This document shows positions 16,815 to 25,492 of a stretch of 64,000 nt of DNA, piece by piece. The position numbers and the translations under genes are program-made. The stretch's first letter is position 1; each line of letters starts with the position of its first letter. The DNA lies in assembly GCF_009208555.1 (NCBI RefSeq), contig NZ_WFLI01000003.1, forward strand, positions 124,001 to 188,000, written 5' to 3'. Source of the stretch: Janthinobacterium violaceinigrum. GTDB lineage: Bacteria; Pseudomonadota; Gammaproteobacteria; Burkholderiales; Burkholderiaceae_D. The notes under the pieces are model-generated. The model had not been told where the DNA came from and ran no database searches. It saw only the letters and a list, made by a program, of their open reading frames with translations.

Positions 16815-17243
16815 ATGGGACTAATCCGTGAATCAGCAGCAGGCCTAAGAATTTTCGGTGACGAACTCCAGCCGGCGGAAATCTCGCGCATGTTGAAATG
16901 CGAGCCAACCCAAGCAAGAGTAAAGGGAGAAGTGATCAAGTATCCATCTGGAAGGGAGCGAACAATTACCTGCGGGAGTTGGCTCCTTACGGCTAAGAGC
17001 ACGGAGCCGGAAGACCTTGATGGTCAGATCAAATGGTTGATGGCCAAAATGACTGACGATCTTATGGTCTGGCAGGCCCTGACCTCTTCCTATGATGTGG
17101 ATATGTTTTGTGGCGCGTTCATGCAGAGTACGAACGACGGCCTCTCGATCAGTCCGGAAACCATGCTTGCTCTTGGTTCACGAGGAATCGAGTTCGATCT
17201 GGACATCTACGGTCCTGACGACGATAGCGATGGCGACGTTTAG
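16815..17243 (+). CDS. DUF4279 domain-containing protein (array gene 8)
   Basis: A 142-residue protein matching the DUF4279 layout: LRIFGDELQPAEISRMLKCEPT at the N-terminus, a GSWLLTAKS strand after an R-rich loop, an L-x-x-Q-I-x-x-L helix, and a C-terminal DIYGPDDD. Function of DUF4279 is unknown; members are often orphan genes in mobile or toxin-immunity neighbourhoods. No clear ribosome site. The rightmost coding unit of the array. Confidence 0.75.
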   Translation: MGLIRESAAGLRIFGDELQPAEISRMLKCEPTQARVKGEVIKYPSGRERTITCGSWLLTAKSTEPEDLDGQIKWLMAKMTDDLMVWQALTSSYDVDMFCGAFMQSTNDGLSISPETMLALGSRGIEFDLDIYGPDDDSDGDV

Positions 17244-17576
17244 CTGAACAACGACTTTGAACTTGAGAGGTCAATCTGTAAACGTCCGCTTTGGGGCGGA
17301 ACCTGCCGACGGCCGCAACCGGCCAGTTACAGACGTTCGTGGTCCTCAACCACACTGACCTACATTAAAAGCTGCATTGGCTCACGTGTCCCTTCCCCAA
17401 TCTCCACCGACTCGCCGCAATATAGGCACGGGTCGTCGCAATTGACTCGACCGCCACCAGGCCATCACCTAAGGTCAAGGCTTCCCTATTTCTGGACCTT
17501 CCATGCGTGTATTGCTTGCTATTCGTTGGGTGATTGAAACGCTACAATTGCAGAATTGCATTTCTGGAAACCCAGC
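17244..17576. other. Gene-free stretch at the right edge of the array
   Basis: Contains array repeat copy 9 (17277-17338) and about 220 nt with no recognisable gene before the sensor kinase. The array-type sequence ends here and GC-rich core-type sequence begins. Confidence 0.5.
17277..17338 (-). repeat. Array repeat copy 9 (longest, structured)
   Basis: The plus strand holds gtccgctttggggcgg followed by gacggccgcaaccggcc. On the minus strand the end CCCCAAAGCGGACG matches the composite-repeat ends at 5660 and 11985. gtaa(c)tgg/ccagttac and cggccgcaaccggcc give potential hairpins. Confidence 0.6.
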
Positions 17577-18610
17577 GTGAAAGTCGAAACCCCTTTGCTC
17601 GTTCCCGTGCTGGCCGCACTGCCGGTATCGGCCTGCATGGTCATTCTCGGCCTGCCCGCCGTCAGTGATCACTATATCGTAGCCTTTCGTACGCTGTTTC
17701 TGGTCGCCTGTCTGCTATGGCTTGTTCCGCTGACGCTGCTTCAGCGGGCCATGTGGCGTCGCGATTGGTCCTGGCTGCGCATGGGATCGATACTGCTGGC
17801 GACCACCTATGCCATGGCGATTACGAACGCCTTTCTGGGACAGAGCTTTGGGATCGCGATCGGACGGGAGACGGGCTACCAATGGGAATATCTGGCACGG
17901 GGCCTGGACAGCTGCTGGCTGGCGCTGGTCGCGTTCTGCGCGGTCCATGCGGTGGCGGCCTATTACCTGTCGCTGCAACAGGTCCGGCTGCATCTGGCCC
18001 AGGCGCAAAGCGCGGCCCGCGATGCCGAGTTGCGTGCGCTGCGCCTGCAGGTCAATCCGCACTTCCTGTTCAACTCGCTTAACGCGATCTCGGCGCTGGT
18101 GTCGGCCCAGTCCAACCGTGAAGCCAACCGCATGCTCGCGTGCGTGGCCGACTTCCTGCGCGCCACCCTAGTGCATGATGGCCGCCACGAGCACGCGCTG
18201 GCCGATGAACTGGCCCTGCTCGACGCCTACCTGGCCATCGAAAAAGCGCGCCTCGGCGAGCGCCTGCGCCTGACGATGAAAACCGGCCCTGGCCTGCTGG
18301 ACAGCGTCGTGCCTTACCTCGTGCTGCAGCCGCTGGTCGAGAATGCGATACGCCACGGTATCGCGCCGCTGGCCGTGCCCGGCCAGCTCGATATTCTGGT
18401 CGAGCGCGCCGGCACGCGCCTGCTCATCAGCGTGCAGAACGACGGCCAGCCGTCGGCGCAAAAGGGGGCGGCATCGGCCTGGCCAACGTCCGGGAACGCC
18501 TGCGCCACCTATACGGCGCGGAGCAAGCGGTGGATGCAGGTTGGCATCCGGACGGCCGCTTCCACGTGCAGATTTCCATGCCGCTGCGCGGCATCGAGGT
18601 GGCGGCATGA
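17577..18610 (+). pseudogene. LytS/YehU-type sensor histidine kinase, frameshifted near its 3' end
   Basis: Membrane-bound kinase with about four hydrophobic helices (residues 5-135) and a His_kinase domain (NPHFLFNSLNAISAL with the phosphoacceptor His; then an N-box VENAIRHG). After AQKG at 18464-18468 the frame changes. One extra G in the AAAAGGGGG run would restore GGIGLANVRERLRHLYG, the expected G-box, and end at TGA 18608-18610, overlapping the regulator's ATG. As written it instead runs to 18638 with a scrambled tail. The frame opens at TTG 17556; I favour GTG 17577, preceded by GGAAA. A sequencing error, real mutation or slippage are all possible. Confidence 0.75.
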
Positions 18611-19359
18611 GCATCAGGGTGGTGATCGTCGACGATGAACCGCTGGCCAGGCTGGCGGTCAAGGTCCGGCTGGCGCAGCGCGGCGCCTTTGAGCTGGCAG
18701 GAGAATTCGGTGACGGCGACAGCGCTTACCAGGGGATAGTGACACTCAAGCCCGACCTGGCATTCGTCGACGTCGAGATGCCGGGCAAGAGCGGACTCGA
18801 CGTTCTGGCCGCACTGCCGCCGGCGCAGCGGCCGATGGCGATCCTGCTCACCGCCTACGAAGGCTTCGCCCTGCAAGCGTTCGAACTGGCCGTCCTCGAT
18901 TACCTGCTCAAGCCGGTCGATGACGAGCGCTTCGACGAAGCCCTGGACCGCGCGCAGCAGGCGTTCCCCTACCGCTGCCAAAGTCGTGCCGCAGCACCGG
19001 CGGCAACGGCAATGCGCAGCTTCAGCGTGCGTGTGGGGGCGCGCACGGTGCTGGTGCCGGTGGCCGACGTCGAACGCATCGAGGCCGACGGCGACTACGC
19101 CTCCCTGCATGCGAACGGCAAGACCTGGCTGGTGCGGGAGCGCCTGCAGAACCTGGCCATGCAGCTCGATCCGCGTCAGTTCCACCGCGTGCACCGCTCA
19201 TCCATCGTGCGGCTGGACATGATTGCCGAACTGCGTACGCTGACCAACCGGGACGCCATGCTGCGCCTGCGCGACGGCACGGTGCTGCGCGCCAGCCGCT
19301 CCTACATGCCGGCGCTGACGGAGGCGCTGCAACACCTCAACGCAAAAACCGATCCGTAG
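18607..19359 (+). CDS. LytTR family response regulator
   Basis: A 250-residue regulator. The receiver domain (residues 3-118) has DD at 9-10, phosphoacceptor Asp55 (FVDVEMPG), Thr in LLTAYE and Lys in LLKPVDD. The LytTR DNA-binding domain spans about 140-245 (VPVADVERIEADGDYASLH, FHRVHRSSIVRLD). The ATG overlaps the restored kinase stop (ATGA), a classic kinase-regulator coupling. Targets unknown; the S41 peptidase gene 18 nt downstream is likely co-transcribed. Confidence 0.9.
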   Translation: MSIRVVIVDDEPLARLAVKVRLAQRGAFELAGEFGDGDSAYQGIVTLKPDLAFVDVEMPGKSGLDVLAALPPAQRPMAILLTAYEGFALQAFELAVLDYLLKPVDDERFDEALDRAQQAFPYRCQSRAAAPAATAMRSFSVRVGARTVLVPVADVERIEADGDYASLHANGKTWLVRERLQNLAMQLDPRQFHRVHRSSIVRLDMIAELRTLTNRDAMLRLRDGTVLRASRSYMPALTEALQHLNAKTDP

Positions 19360-19377
19360 TCCAACCTGGAGGAACGT

Positions 19378-20472
19378 ATGTTAGGCAGCAAGAAGCTTGT
19401 TTCAGCGGTCGTGTTGGGTGCGCTGTGGTCGTTGCCCGCCCTGGCGGCGGAGGACACCGCGCTGAGCGCGTCCGATCGCGCCGCAATCGTGCAGACGCTG
19501 GCGGCGAAAATCAACGCGAATTACATCGATCCAACGCGGGCCGAACAGGTCGGCGGTGCGATCATCAGGAAAAATGCCGAAGGAGGCTATGCGGCCGCCG
19601 CCAGCGCGACGGCGTTCAGTGCGGCGCTGAAGAAGGACTTGCGCGCATTCAGCGGCGACATGCATTTCAGCGCCGGGCGTTACGAGGGCTTCAGTGAGCC
19701 CAGCGCTACCGAGGAGCCGCCGAGCCGCGCCGAGATAGACGAATGGCGTAGCGCCGCCGCGCGGCGCGGCTATGACATCGAGAAGATCGAACGCCTTCCC
19801 GGCAACGTCGGCTACATCGAGTTGCGCCGCTTCGCCGGCGTGGAATTTGTCGGCGCGGCGTACACGGCAGCGATGTCGCTCCTGGCGGGCACGGATGCGC
19901 TGATCCTTGACCTGCGCCGCAACGGCGGCGGCGACCCGGCAAGCGTGGCTTACCTGATGAGTCATTTCCTCTCGGCGGGCAAAGTGCACCACCTGATCGA
20001 TATCTATGATCGCCCGACCGACACGACACGGCAGATCTGGACGGTGCCGACGTTCACGCAGCGTTACGACAAGCCCGTATATGTACTGATCTCGGCTCGG
20101 ACAGGTTCCGCCGCCGAGGACTGCGCCTATGACTTCCAGGTGCTGAAGCGTGGCACCCTGGTCGGCGAAACCACCATCGGCGCTTCCAATCCCAGTAGCT
20201 GGTACAGCCTGGGACACGACATCGCGGTCTCGATCCCGACGGCGCGCACGATCAATTTCGTCACTAAAACCAACTGGGAGCACGTCGGCGTGAAACCGGA
20301 CGTCGCCGTGCCCGCAGCGCAGGCGCTGCAGGCGGCGCATGTCGCCATCCTGCGCAACCTGGTGTCATCCGCAAAGAAGGGCGATGAGCGCACGCAATTG
20401 CAACGCCTTCTCGTCATGGCGGAGAAGGGAGAAACCGAGAAGCCAGTCTATATCCTCAGGGGCGAGCGTTAG
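19378..20472 (+). CDS. S41 family peptidase (secreted/periplasmic)
   Basis: A 364-residue protein. The signal peptide is residues 1-23 (LVSAVVLGALWSLPALAAED). An IRBP/C-terminal-processing-peptidase-like domain follows: GYIELRRFAG, LILDLRRNGGG and SARTGSAAEDCAYDFQ, where the Ser before AAED is the predicted nucleophile; GETTIGAS follows. No PDZ domain, so it is the short IRBP-like type found widely in Bacteroidetes and Proteobacteria. GGAGG precedes the ATG. Same transcript as the LytTR regulator. Confidence 0.85.
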   Translation: MLGSKKLVSAVVLGALWSLPALAAEDTALSASDRAAIVQTLAAKINANYIDPTRAEQVGGAIIRKNAEGGYAAAASATAFSAALKKDLRAFSGDMHFSAGRYEGFSEPSATEEPPSRAEIDEWRSAAARRGYDIEKIERLPGNVGYIELRRFAGVEFVGAAYTAAMSLLAGTDALILDLRRNGGGDPASVAYLMSHFLSAGKVHHLIDIYDRPTDTTRQIWTVPTFTQRYDKPVYVLISARTGSAAEDCAYDFQVLKRGTLVGETTIGASNPSSWYSLGHDIAVSIPTARTINFVTKTNWEHVGVKPDVAVPAAQALQAAHVAILRNLVSSAKKGDERTQLQRLLVMAEKGETEKPVYILRGER

Positions 20473-20493
20473 TCGATCGGCCTTGCCATCCTG

Positions 20494-20517
20494 GAAGCCG
20501 TCACGAACGACGGCTTC
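20494..20517 (+). terminator. Hairpin downstream of S41 peptidase
   Basis: Perfect 9-bp stem GAAGCCGTC / GACGGCTTC with a 6-nt loop, 22 nt after the stop. There is no following T run, so termination strength is uncertain. Confidence 0.5.
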
Positions 20518-20639
20518 TGCGACTAATTCTTCCTTGTGGCTCTCTCTTGTGCCGCTGATTTGATGGCGTAGATGCGTGGACTGCCACCAGTCGCCAAGAT
20601 CGCAGGCGCACAAGTGCGTGATGAACACCTGCCTGTCCG

Positions 20640-20955
20640 TTATGAGCGACGAGCGGACAGCATGTTGCGCTTTTCCTGGCGCTCGCAGGCCTTCAGAATG
20701 AGTTCCATCTCATCGATATTGAATGGGGCGGCCTTGAACTTGCTGACGCGCTGGTCGCGCGGCTGCAGCTTGCCCAGCTTGATGCTGTCGAAGGGATTGG
20801 ACTCCGGGTCGCCGTCGGTCACGCCCAGTTCGATGGCGTTGCACATCGGCGTCAGGGTCAGCTGGATGGTCTTGCTCTTGCCGTTCAGGCCCATGATCCA
20901 CTTGCGCAGGTCGCGTGTCCTCAGTTCCGCGGCCGGCTGGACTGTTATGCGGCGA
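20640..20955 (-). pseudogene. Phage-type tyrosine integrase, N-terminal fragment
   Basis: The minus strand reads LRTRDLRKWIMGLNGKSKTI and then LTLTPMCNAIELGVTDGD, NPFDSIKLGKLQPRDQR and FNIDEMELILKACERQE. This is the core-binding region of prophage integrases with a DUF3596-type arm domain; in intact proteins a catalytic domain follows. Here it stops after ACERQEKRNML, so all catalytic residues are missing. A relic of an integrated element. Confidence 0.75.
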
Positions 20956-21173
20956 AGACATGTAGCGCTGGTTTTCTTTAATTCGATGTTTACAAACAGT
21001 ATTTCTGCTGCGTACTACAGGCCTTAGTTCAAGAAAATTCTTCCGTAAATCGTAATGTGCGCATCGCGCCACCGATAGCTGGAACTCGCGACAGTACCCG
21101 GTCCCAGCGCCGTACCTGCACACCATGACATTGCCGCTCATCACGCACTATGGTCGTGGGAGCAAGAAATGTA

Positions 21174-21194
21174 GCCACCTCTTGGGTGGCTTTT
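21174..21194 (+). terminator. Intrinsic terminator, plus strand
   Basis: GCCACC-tcttg-GGTGGC followed by TTTT. No plus-strand gene is seen directly upstream (20956-21173 has none), so it may end a degraded or untranslated transcript. It also lies just past the stop of the minus-strand PEP-CTERM gene. Confidence 0.55.
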
Positions 21195-21199
21195 CATTT

Positions 21200-21781
21200 C
21201 TATGCTGGATTCTTGCTTCGCCGTACCATGAAACCCAGGAGGGCGAGCCCCGCCAGTAGCATGCCGTAGGTTTCTGGCTCAGGGACCGGTGTAACCGTGC
21301 CATCGTTGACGTTAAATGCTTGAATCAGCGTAGTGGCGTTGTTGGACGGGTTTCCCCAAAGAAAATGAATTTGGCCCGTGCCGGTGGGATTCAGCTGAGC
21401 ATTACGCCACTCTACTCTAAAAGGAGTGCCGGAGAACGTAGCGGCGGCCAAGACATCTGGCCCAAAGAAGATCCACGTATAGTTGGGAAGTCTGTCGCCG
21501 TACCCGCCAGTGTTACCGTCCTCTGCTGGACCTCCTGCAGTAATGAGATTTCCGGTCAATAAGTTGCGGGCGATGTCCGTACTTGAAATATCTCCGGAGT
21601 ACAGGACGGAAATATAGTCCGCGGCATAAGGCCCCGTTGGCGCTGTGTATCCGCTGAGGTCGCCAGTTGCTGTGAAGGTAATGGAATGGGCCGTGTAGCT
21701 CACGTCCGTGATAACTGCAGTGGCCTGGGCAGTGCTGATTTGTGACGCGAGCAAGACGAGTAAAGCAATGATTTTTTTCAT
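21200..21781 (-). CDS. PEP-CTERM sorting domain-containing protein
   Basis: A 193-residue exported protein. A signal peptide (KKIIALLVLLASQISTAQA) opens it; a beta-sandwich body follows; the tail is VPEPETYGMLLAGLALLGFM with RRSK, a textbook PEP-CTERM signal: VPEP motif, hydrophobic helix, basic end. Exosortase EpsH/XrtA-type enzymes cut this signal in exopolysaccharide-producing bacteria; no exosortase gene is in the window. Single gene. Start at 21781 with a weak site. Confidence 0.9.
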   Translation of the reverse strand: MKKIIALLVLLASQISTAQATAVITDVSYTAHSITFTATGDLSGYTAPTGPYAADYISVLYSGDISSTDIARNLLTGNLITAGGPAEDGNTGGYGDRLPNYTWIFFGPDVLAAATFSGTPFRVEWRNAQLNPTGTGQIHFLWGNPSNNATTLIQAFNVNDGTVTPVPEPETYGMLLAGLALLGFMVRRSKNPA

Positions 21782-22594
21782 AAGGTTCCAGAGCTTTCAT
21801 TTTAATTGCTACAAAGGCAATTGCCTGTTGCAATTATAGTAATGAGGATTGGCATTGTCTAGAATTATAAAAATGTTATTTTTATCTGAGGCGTTTCTGC
21901 ACGCAAGACAAGTGGATCGCTAAATCGCTGCGGAATCAGATAGCCCAGCACCCATCGAATAACGGCGTGCCCGGTGCACCAGCAGGCTGGGACCAGGCCG
22001 AGCTGCCATGTTGCGCGCTGCCGATCACCCGCACTGGGCTATCTGCCTGCCGTGGTGTCGTACCGGCGCCCGCGCGCTGAAGAGCTGGCCGTGTTGCACG
22101 CGGGTGCTTCCAGCGCGCTGTGGGGGCAGGGCGCGACCAGGTTGCCTGTCAATTTGAGCGTCGAAGGCGCTGGAGACACTACATTTAGTAGGTCGCAAGC
22201 AAAAGTGTCAAAAAACACGGGGATGAGACCGCCAGAAATACTGTCAAACACTACATCTAGTAGCTCGAAATGCAGAAAAGCCGCAATTAAGAGTGTGCCG
22301 GCGTGACCGGCCCCATGCTGATTCTGGTCGAGCAGCACGATGGGGCGACGGCCAGTTGCTGCCGTCTCATCATTCAGTTGCAGATGCTCGTCTTGGTGCA
22401 GGTAACCGGCGGGCGTATCGTCACGTACGTCGGGCGTGCCGCCGCGATCCACTAGTTGATCGGAACAGTCAAGCGCAAGTCTTTCCTATTGGCGCAAGTT
22501 ACCTGGATCGCCTTTGGTGAGAGCGTCCTGGTTCAGGCCGAACCATGATGGCGAAAGGTCGGCAGCGATTGGCCGATGAGCGATGGCGATATTG
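21782..22594. other. Gene-free stretch of 0.8 kb with paired short repeats
   Basis: No convincing gene on either strand. It starts AT-rich (21782-21900) and becomes GC-rich. Two near-identical 20-mers ACACTACATYTAGTAGSTCG lie at 22176-22195 and 22248-22267 in direct orientation, each with the palindrome CTAC-ATYTA-GTAG. The rest may be decayed coding sequence. Confidence 0.45.
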
Positions 22595-23854
22595 TCACAG
22601 GTCCGTCGTTGCGCTTCCCTCGGGAATGACGAGTACAAAATCGTAGCCCTGAATCATGCCTTGGACACTGCTGTTTCCATTCGCCAGGGTTTTAGCCGAT
22701 CCCAACAAGGGGCGCACGTCGAACAATGACCATTCCTTGTGCTCGCTCGCCGCGGCGAAGAAGGGCAATACGCCAGCCATGGCGGACTTGGCATCGACTT
22801 TTTCGATTTCTGTTGAGGCCGACGCGCGTGCAATGCCGGCAAATTGCGCCTGCTGGCCTTTGGCTGCCAGCACCAACACATGCAGCGATTTTTGTCCGCG
22901 GCCTTCCGCATATTCAGCCAAATAATTGCCGACCTCGCGGCTACCGGCACTCAGCGGGTTATAACCCCGGAATACATGAATGGCGCCCGCTTTCAGCAAC
23001 ATGCGCTGTGCAGGCGCAAGCGTCAAATGGCTGGCCACATGCCGCTTCATTAGCCTGGCACGCTGTGTATTGGATAAATATCCTTGTCCCGGAGTCATGT
23101 TTTTGCTGTAAATGCTGCGACTTTCAATCAACGCATTTAACATCGCCAAGGCGGGCATGTCCTTGGGTGTCGTGAGCAGCTTCTGTAACGCGAACAGTTC
23201 TTCTTCCTTGATTTTCACCATGAAAAGCTCGCGCGGGTCTCCGTTCTTTGACGCGCGGCTATAGTCGTCGCTTTCAAGCTTGCGGAAGGCCTCGATTTTT
23301 GATTTCGCCAAAGGACCAAGCGGTTGCTCAGCCATCTGGTCGAGCAGGTATTTCGAAGCGCCCATGAGTTCCTGATCCATTCCCACCAATTGGAACGAGG
23401 GTCCGGCAGCTTTGGCGATACGGGCCAAGAATTGCGCCTCATCCTGCCATTTGTAAAAAGCGGTAGCGACCGGATAGGCCTTATTAAATGCTGCTATGCC
23501 AGCGACGCCATTATCGGACTTCAATGTCTTTTCCAAGGCATCAGCAACAGCGGGCCCATTTTCGACAATCAGCGTCGTAAATCCTTGACTGGCCAATTCT
23601 TCAAAATACGCCGCTGAAAAATGCGCAATTTCTGCAATGCCATGGTCCTCGCCGATGAGCACGAATTGGCTTTCCAGACCCGCGTCCATCAATGCTGCCG
23701 CGCCGGAACCAACCATCTTTCCATGATCGAGTGCGATCGTCGTGCGCAGGGCAGCCAGGCGGTCTGGCAAAGATTGTGGCTGATCCGCCGACAATGCAGG
23801 CATGGCCAAGCTGGCCAAAATGATAGAAATAATTATGGAACGAGTTTTTCGCAT
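22595..23854 (-). CDS. Erythromycin esterase/ChaN-like secreted protein
   Basis: A 419-residue protein with a signal peptide (TRSIIISIILASLAMPALSA). LIGEDHGIAEIAHFSAAYFE and LIVENGP resemble the G-E-x-x-H-G and following Glu motifs of the EreA/ChaN/TraB superfamily, whose members are esterase-like or haem-binding. A later K-x-G-A-I-H-V-F-R-G segment matches the conserved GxxH near the end. I chose the ATG at 23854; the frame opens 13 codons earlier at a TTG without ribosome site. Substrate unknown and the drug-resistance label should not be assumed. Confidence 0.7.
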   Translation of the reverse strand: MRKTRSIIISIILASLAMPALSADQPQSLPDRLAALRTTIALDHGKMVGSGAAALMDAGLESQFVLIGEDHGIAEIAHFSAAYFEELASQGFTTLIVENGPAVADALEKTLKSDNGVAGIAAFNKAYPVATAFYKWQDEAQFLARIAKAAGPSFQLVGMDQELMGASKYLLDQMAEQPLGPLAKSKIEAFRKLESDDYSRASKNGDPRELFMVKIKEEELFALQKLLTTPKDMPALAMLNALIESRSIYSKNMTPGQGYLSNTQRARLMKRHVASHLTLAPAQRMLLKAGAIHVFRGYNPLSAGSREVGNYLAEYAEGRGQKSLHVLVLAAKGQQAQFAGIARASASTEIEKVDAKSAMAGVLPFFAAASEHKEWSLFDVRPLLGSAKTLANGNSSVQGMIQGYDFVLVIPEGSATTDL

Positions 23855-24237
23855 TATTTTTCGCAAGAATTGTGTTCTGGTCGGCGATTTCAATCGCGGT
23901 GTATCAGCATGCTACGTGTAATCAGGGTGGGCTGACCTTGAAGGATATTTTCCTTTTATGGATTTTCCATATTGGCTGGAAGGAAGAATTTGCCAATGCT
24001 ACGGTAAATCAGGTGACGCGACAACTATCCTGACGCAGGAAGAGTTGATAATTTTTTGCAAATGGTCGTGTGGCAGGGCCCTGCCGCCATCCAGCAGACG
24101 CCATGACCGTAGTACAGCGTAATGGGCGGGCCAAGCCTGATCACGAACTGCGCAAACCGGCTGACAGCCTGCCGGCCAACTGCCTGACGTGCAGATGACG
24201 GTAGCGGGCGGTTGGCAACACCAACCGCCGCCAGATG
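23855..24237. other. Gene-free stretch between secreted protein and MFS gene
   Basis: 383 nt with no supported gene. The only structure noted is the hairpin at 24207-24229, downstream of the minus-strand MFS gene. The part next to 23854 must hold the promoter of the secreted protein gene. Confidence 0.5.
24207..24229 (-). terminator. Hairpin downstream of the violacein-linked MFS gene
   Basis: Perfect 9-bp stem GGCGGTTGG / CCAACCGCC with a CAACA loop, 8 nt past the MFS stop codon. No T tract follows on the minus strand. Confidence 0.45.
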
Positions 24238-25401
24238 CTAATGCGACAGCACCGAATCGCGCGACCTGTGTCCCAGGTAAGGCAACAGGCTGATCAGGCC
24301 AAGCACTGCCAGCGCGACACCGATCCACAGCGGGGCGCGCAGGCCGTAGCCGGCGGCGATGCCGAGGCCGCCGAGCCATGATCCGGCGCCCAGGCCGATG
24401 TTGATGACGGAAGTGTGCACCGTGTTGACCAGCGGCCCTGGATGGGCGGTCCCCATCACGCGGGCGATGATGGCGGGATTCATCGACATGCCGACCAGGC
24501 CTGTGACAACCAGCAAGGCGACGCTGATGGTTTTGTCGTGCGCAAAGATGGCGAACAGTGCCAGGCTGATGCTCAGGATGACCATACCCCAGACCATGAT
24601 GACGGTGGTGTAGCGGTCCGCATAACGGCCGACTACGGCATTGCCCACCACGTTGGCGACGCCGTAGACGCCCAGCAGCCAGGGGATAGCGGATGCCGGA
24701 AAGCCGGTAATTTCCGTCAGGATGGCCGCGAAGTAGCTGAACGCCGCAAAAATCGCGCCGATGATGAGGCCGCTGCTGGCATACGCTGCCCACAGGTGGC
24801 GGTTGCGGAATTCCCCCAGCTCATTGCCCAGGCTGACGACGTCCGACGGCCTGGTGCGCGGCACCAGCACGGTGATGAGGGCCAGGCACAAGAGCGCCAG
24901 CAGTACCACCAGCCAGAAGCTGGCGCGCCATCCCAGGTGTTGGTCGATGAGCGTGGCGACGGGGACCCCCACTACGGAAGCGAGCATGAGGCCGCCGATC
25001 ACGACGGCCGCGGCGCGTCCGCGCGCGTTGGGGCTGACGATTTCGGCACAGATCGCCAGGGACAGGCCAAAGCAGGTGGAAGCGGCCACGCCCGTGACCA
25101 CCCGCGCGATGGCCAGCATGTCATAGCTGGTGGCCGACGCGGCGACGGATTGGGCAACGATATAAAAGCCCAGCAGCCACAGCAGCCCCTTCTTGTTCGG
25201 CACGCGCAGCCTGAGCAGGGCGATGGTGCTCAGCGGGCCGCCGATGACCATGCCCATCGCGTACAGCGAGATCAGATAGCCGATCCGTGTCACCGGTTCG
25301 TCCATGGCCAGGGCCAGCGACGGCATCATGCCCGCCACCATGAATTCGGATGTCGTTAACGAGAAGATCGTCAACCCCAGAATGTAAACAACCAACGGCA
25401 T
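24238..25401 (-). CDS. MFS transporter (DHA1/Bcr-AraJ type) linked to the violacein operon
   Basis: A 387-residue, twelve-helix major facilitator. The loop 2-3 motif is reduced, R-V-V-T-G-V-A-A-S carries motif B-like residues, and GVPVATLIDQHLGWRASFW is the AraJ/YdhP antiporter-like motif C region. I chose the ATG at 25401, preceded by AAGGATATTGAT; a TTG five codons upstream is possible. It follows vioE on the same strand after 91 nt holding a hairpin. Drug:proton efflux of this class suggests export of violacein or an intermediate, or self-protection; this is inference from position. Confidence 0.85.
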   Translation of the reverse strand: MPLVVYILGLTIFSLTTSEFMVAGMMPSLALAMDEPVTRIGYLISLYAMGMVIGGPLSTIALLRLRVPNKKGLLWLLGFYIVAQSVAASATSYDMLAIARVVTGVAASTCFGLSLAICAEIVSPNARGRAAAVVIGGLMLASVVGVPVATLIDQHLGWRASFWLVVLLALLCLALITVLVPRTRPSDVVSLGNELGEFRNRHLWAAYASSGLIIGAIFAAFSYFAAILTEITGFPASAIPWLLGVYGVANVVGNAVVGRYADRYTTVIMVWGMVILSISLALFAIFAHDKTISVALLVVTGLVGMSMNPAIIARVMGTAHPGPLVNTVHTSVINIGLGAGSWLGGLGIAAGYGLRAPLWIGVALAVLGLISLLPYLGHRSRDSVLSH

Positions 25402-25437
25402 ATCAATATCCTTCAAGAGTAAAGACTAAAACCCTCG

Positions 25438-25492
25438 CCAGGCGTGGCGCGCGCCCTGGCCGCATGCGGCCCTTGCACGCGCCACGCCCTGG
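25438..25492 (-). terminator. Hairpin terminator/attenuator after vioE
   Basis: CCAGGCGTGGCGCG (25438-25451) pairs with CGCGCCACGCCCTGG (25478-25492) with one bulged base, around an inner ggccgcatgcggcc stem. On the minus strand the hairpin is followed by GAGGGTTTTAG. It can end most vio transcripts and let a fraction read into the MFS gene. Confidence 0.65.

Noticed and set aside
12003..17345. Classical class 1 or chromosomal integron
   Set aside because: The recombinase lacks the IntI length, N-terminal domain and IntI-specific patch, and the repeats have no clear GTTRRRY sites; only a looser cassette-like analogy is supported.
20572..20660. VRYERRAD sequence resembling the IS5 transposase C-terminus
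   Set aside because: Only eight residues match in a frame with no other transposase motifs, on the opposite strand to the integrase relic; chance cannot be excluded.
22595..23854. Erythromycin resistance gene
   Set aside because: Superfamily similarity covers metal- or haem-binding and esterase-like proteins; the signal peptide and limited motif match do not support a resistance claim.
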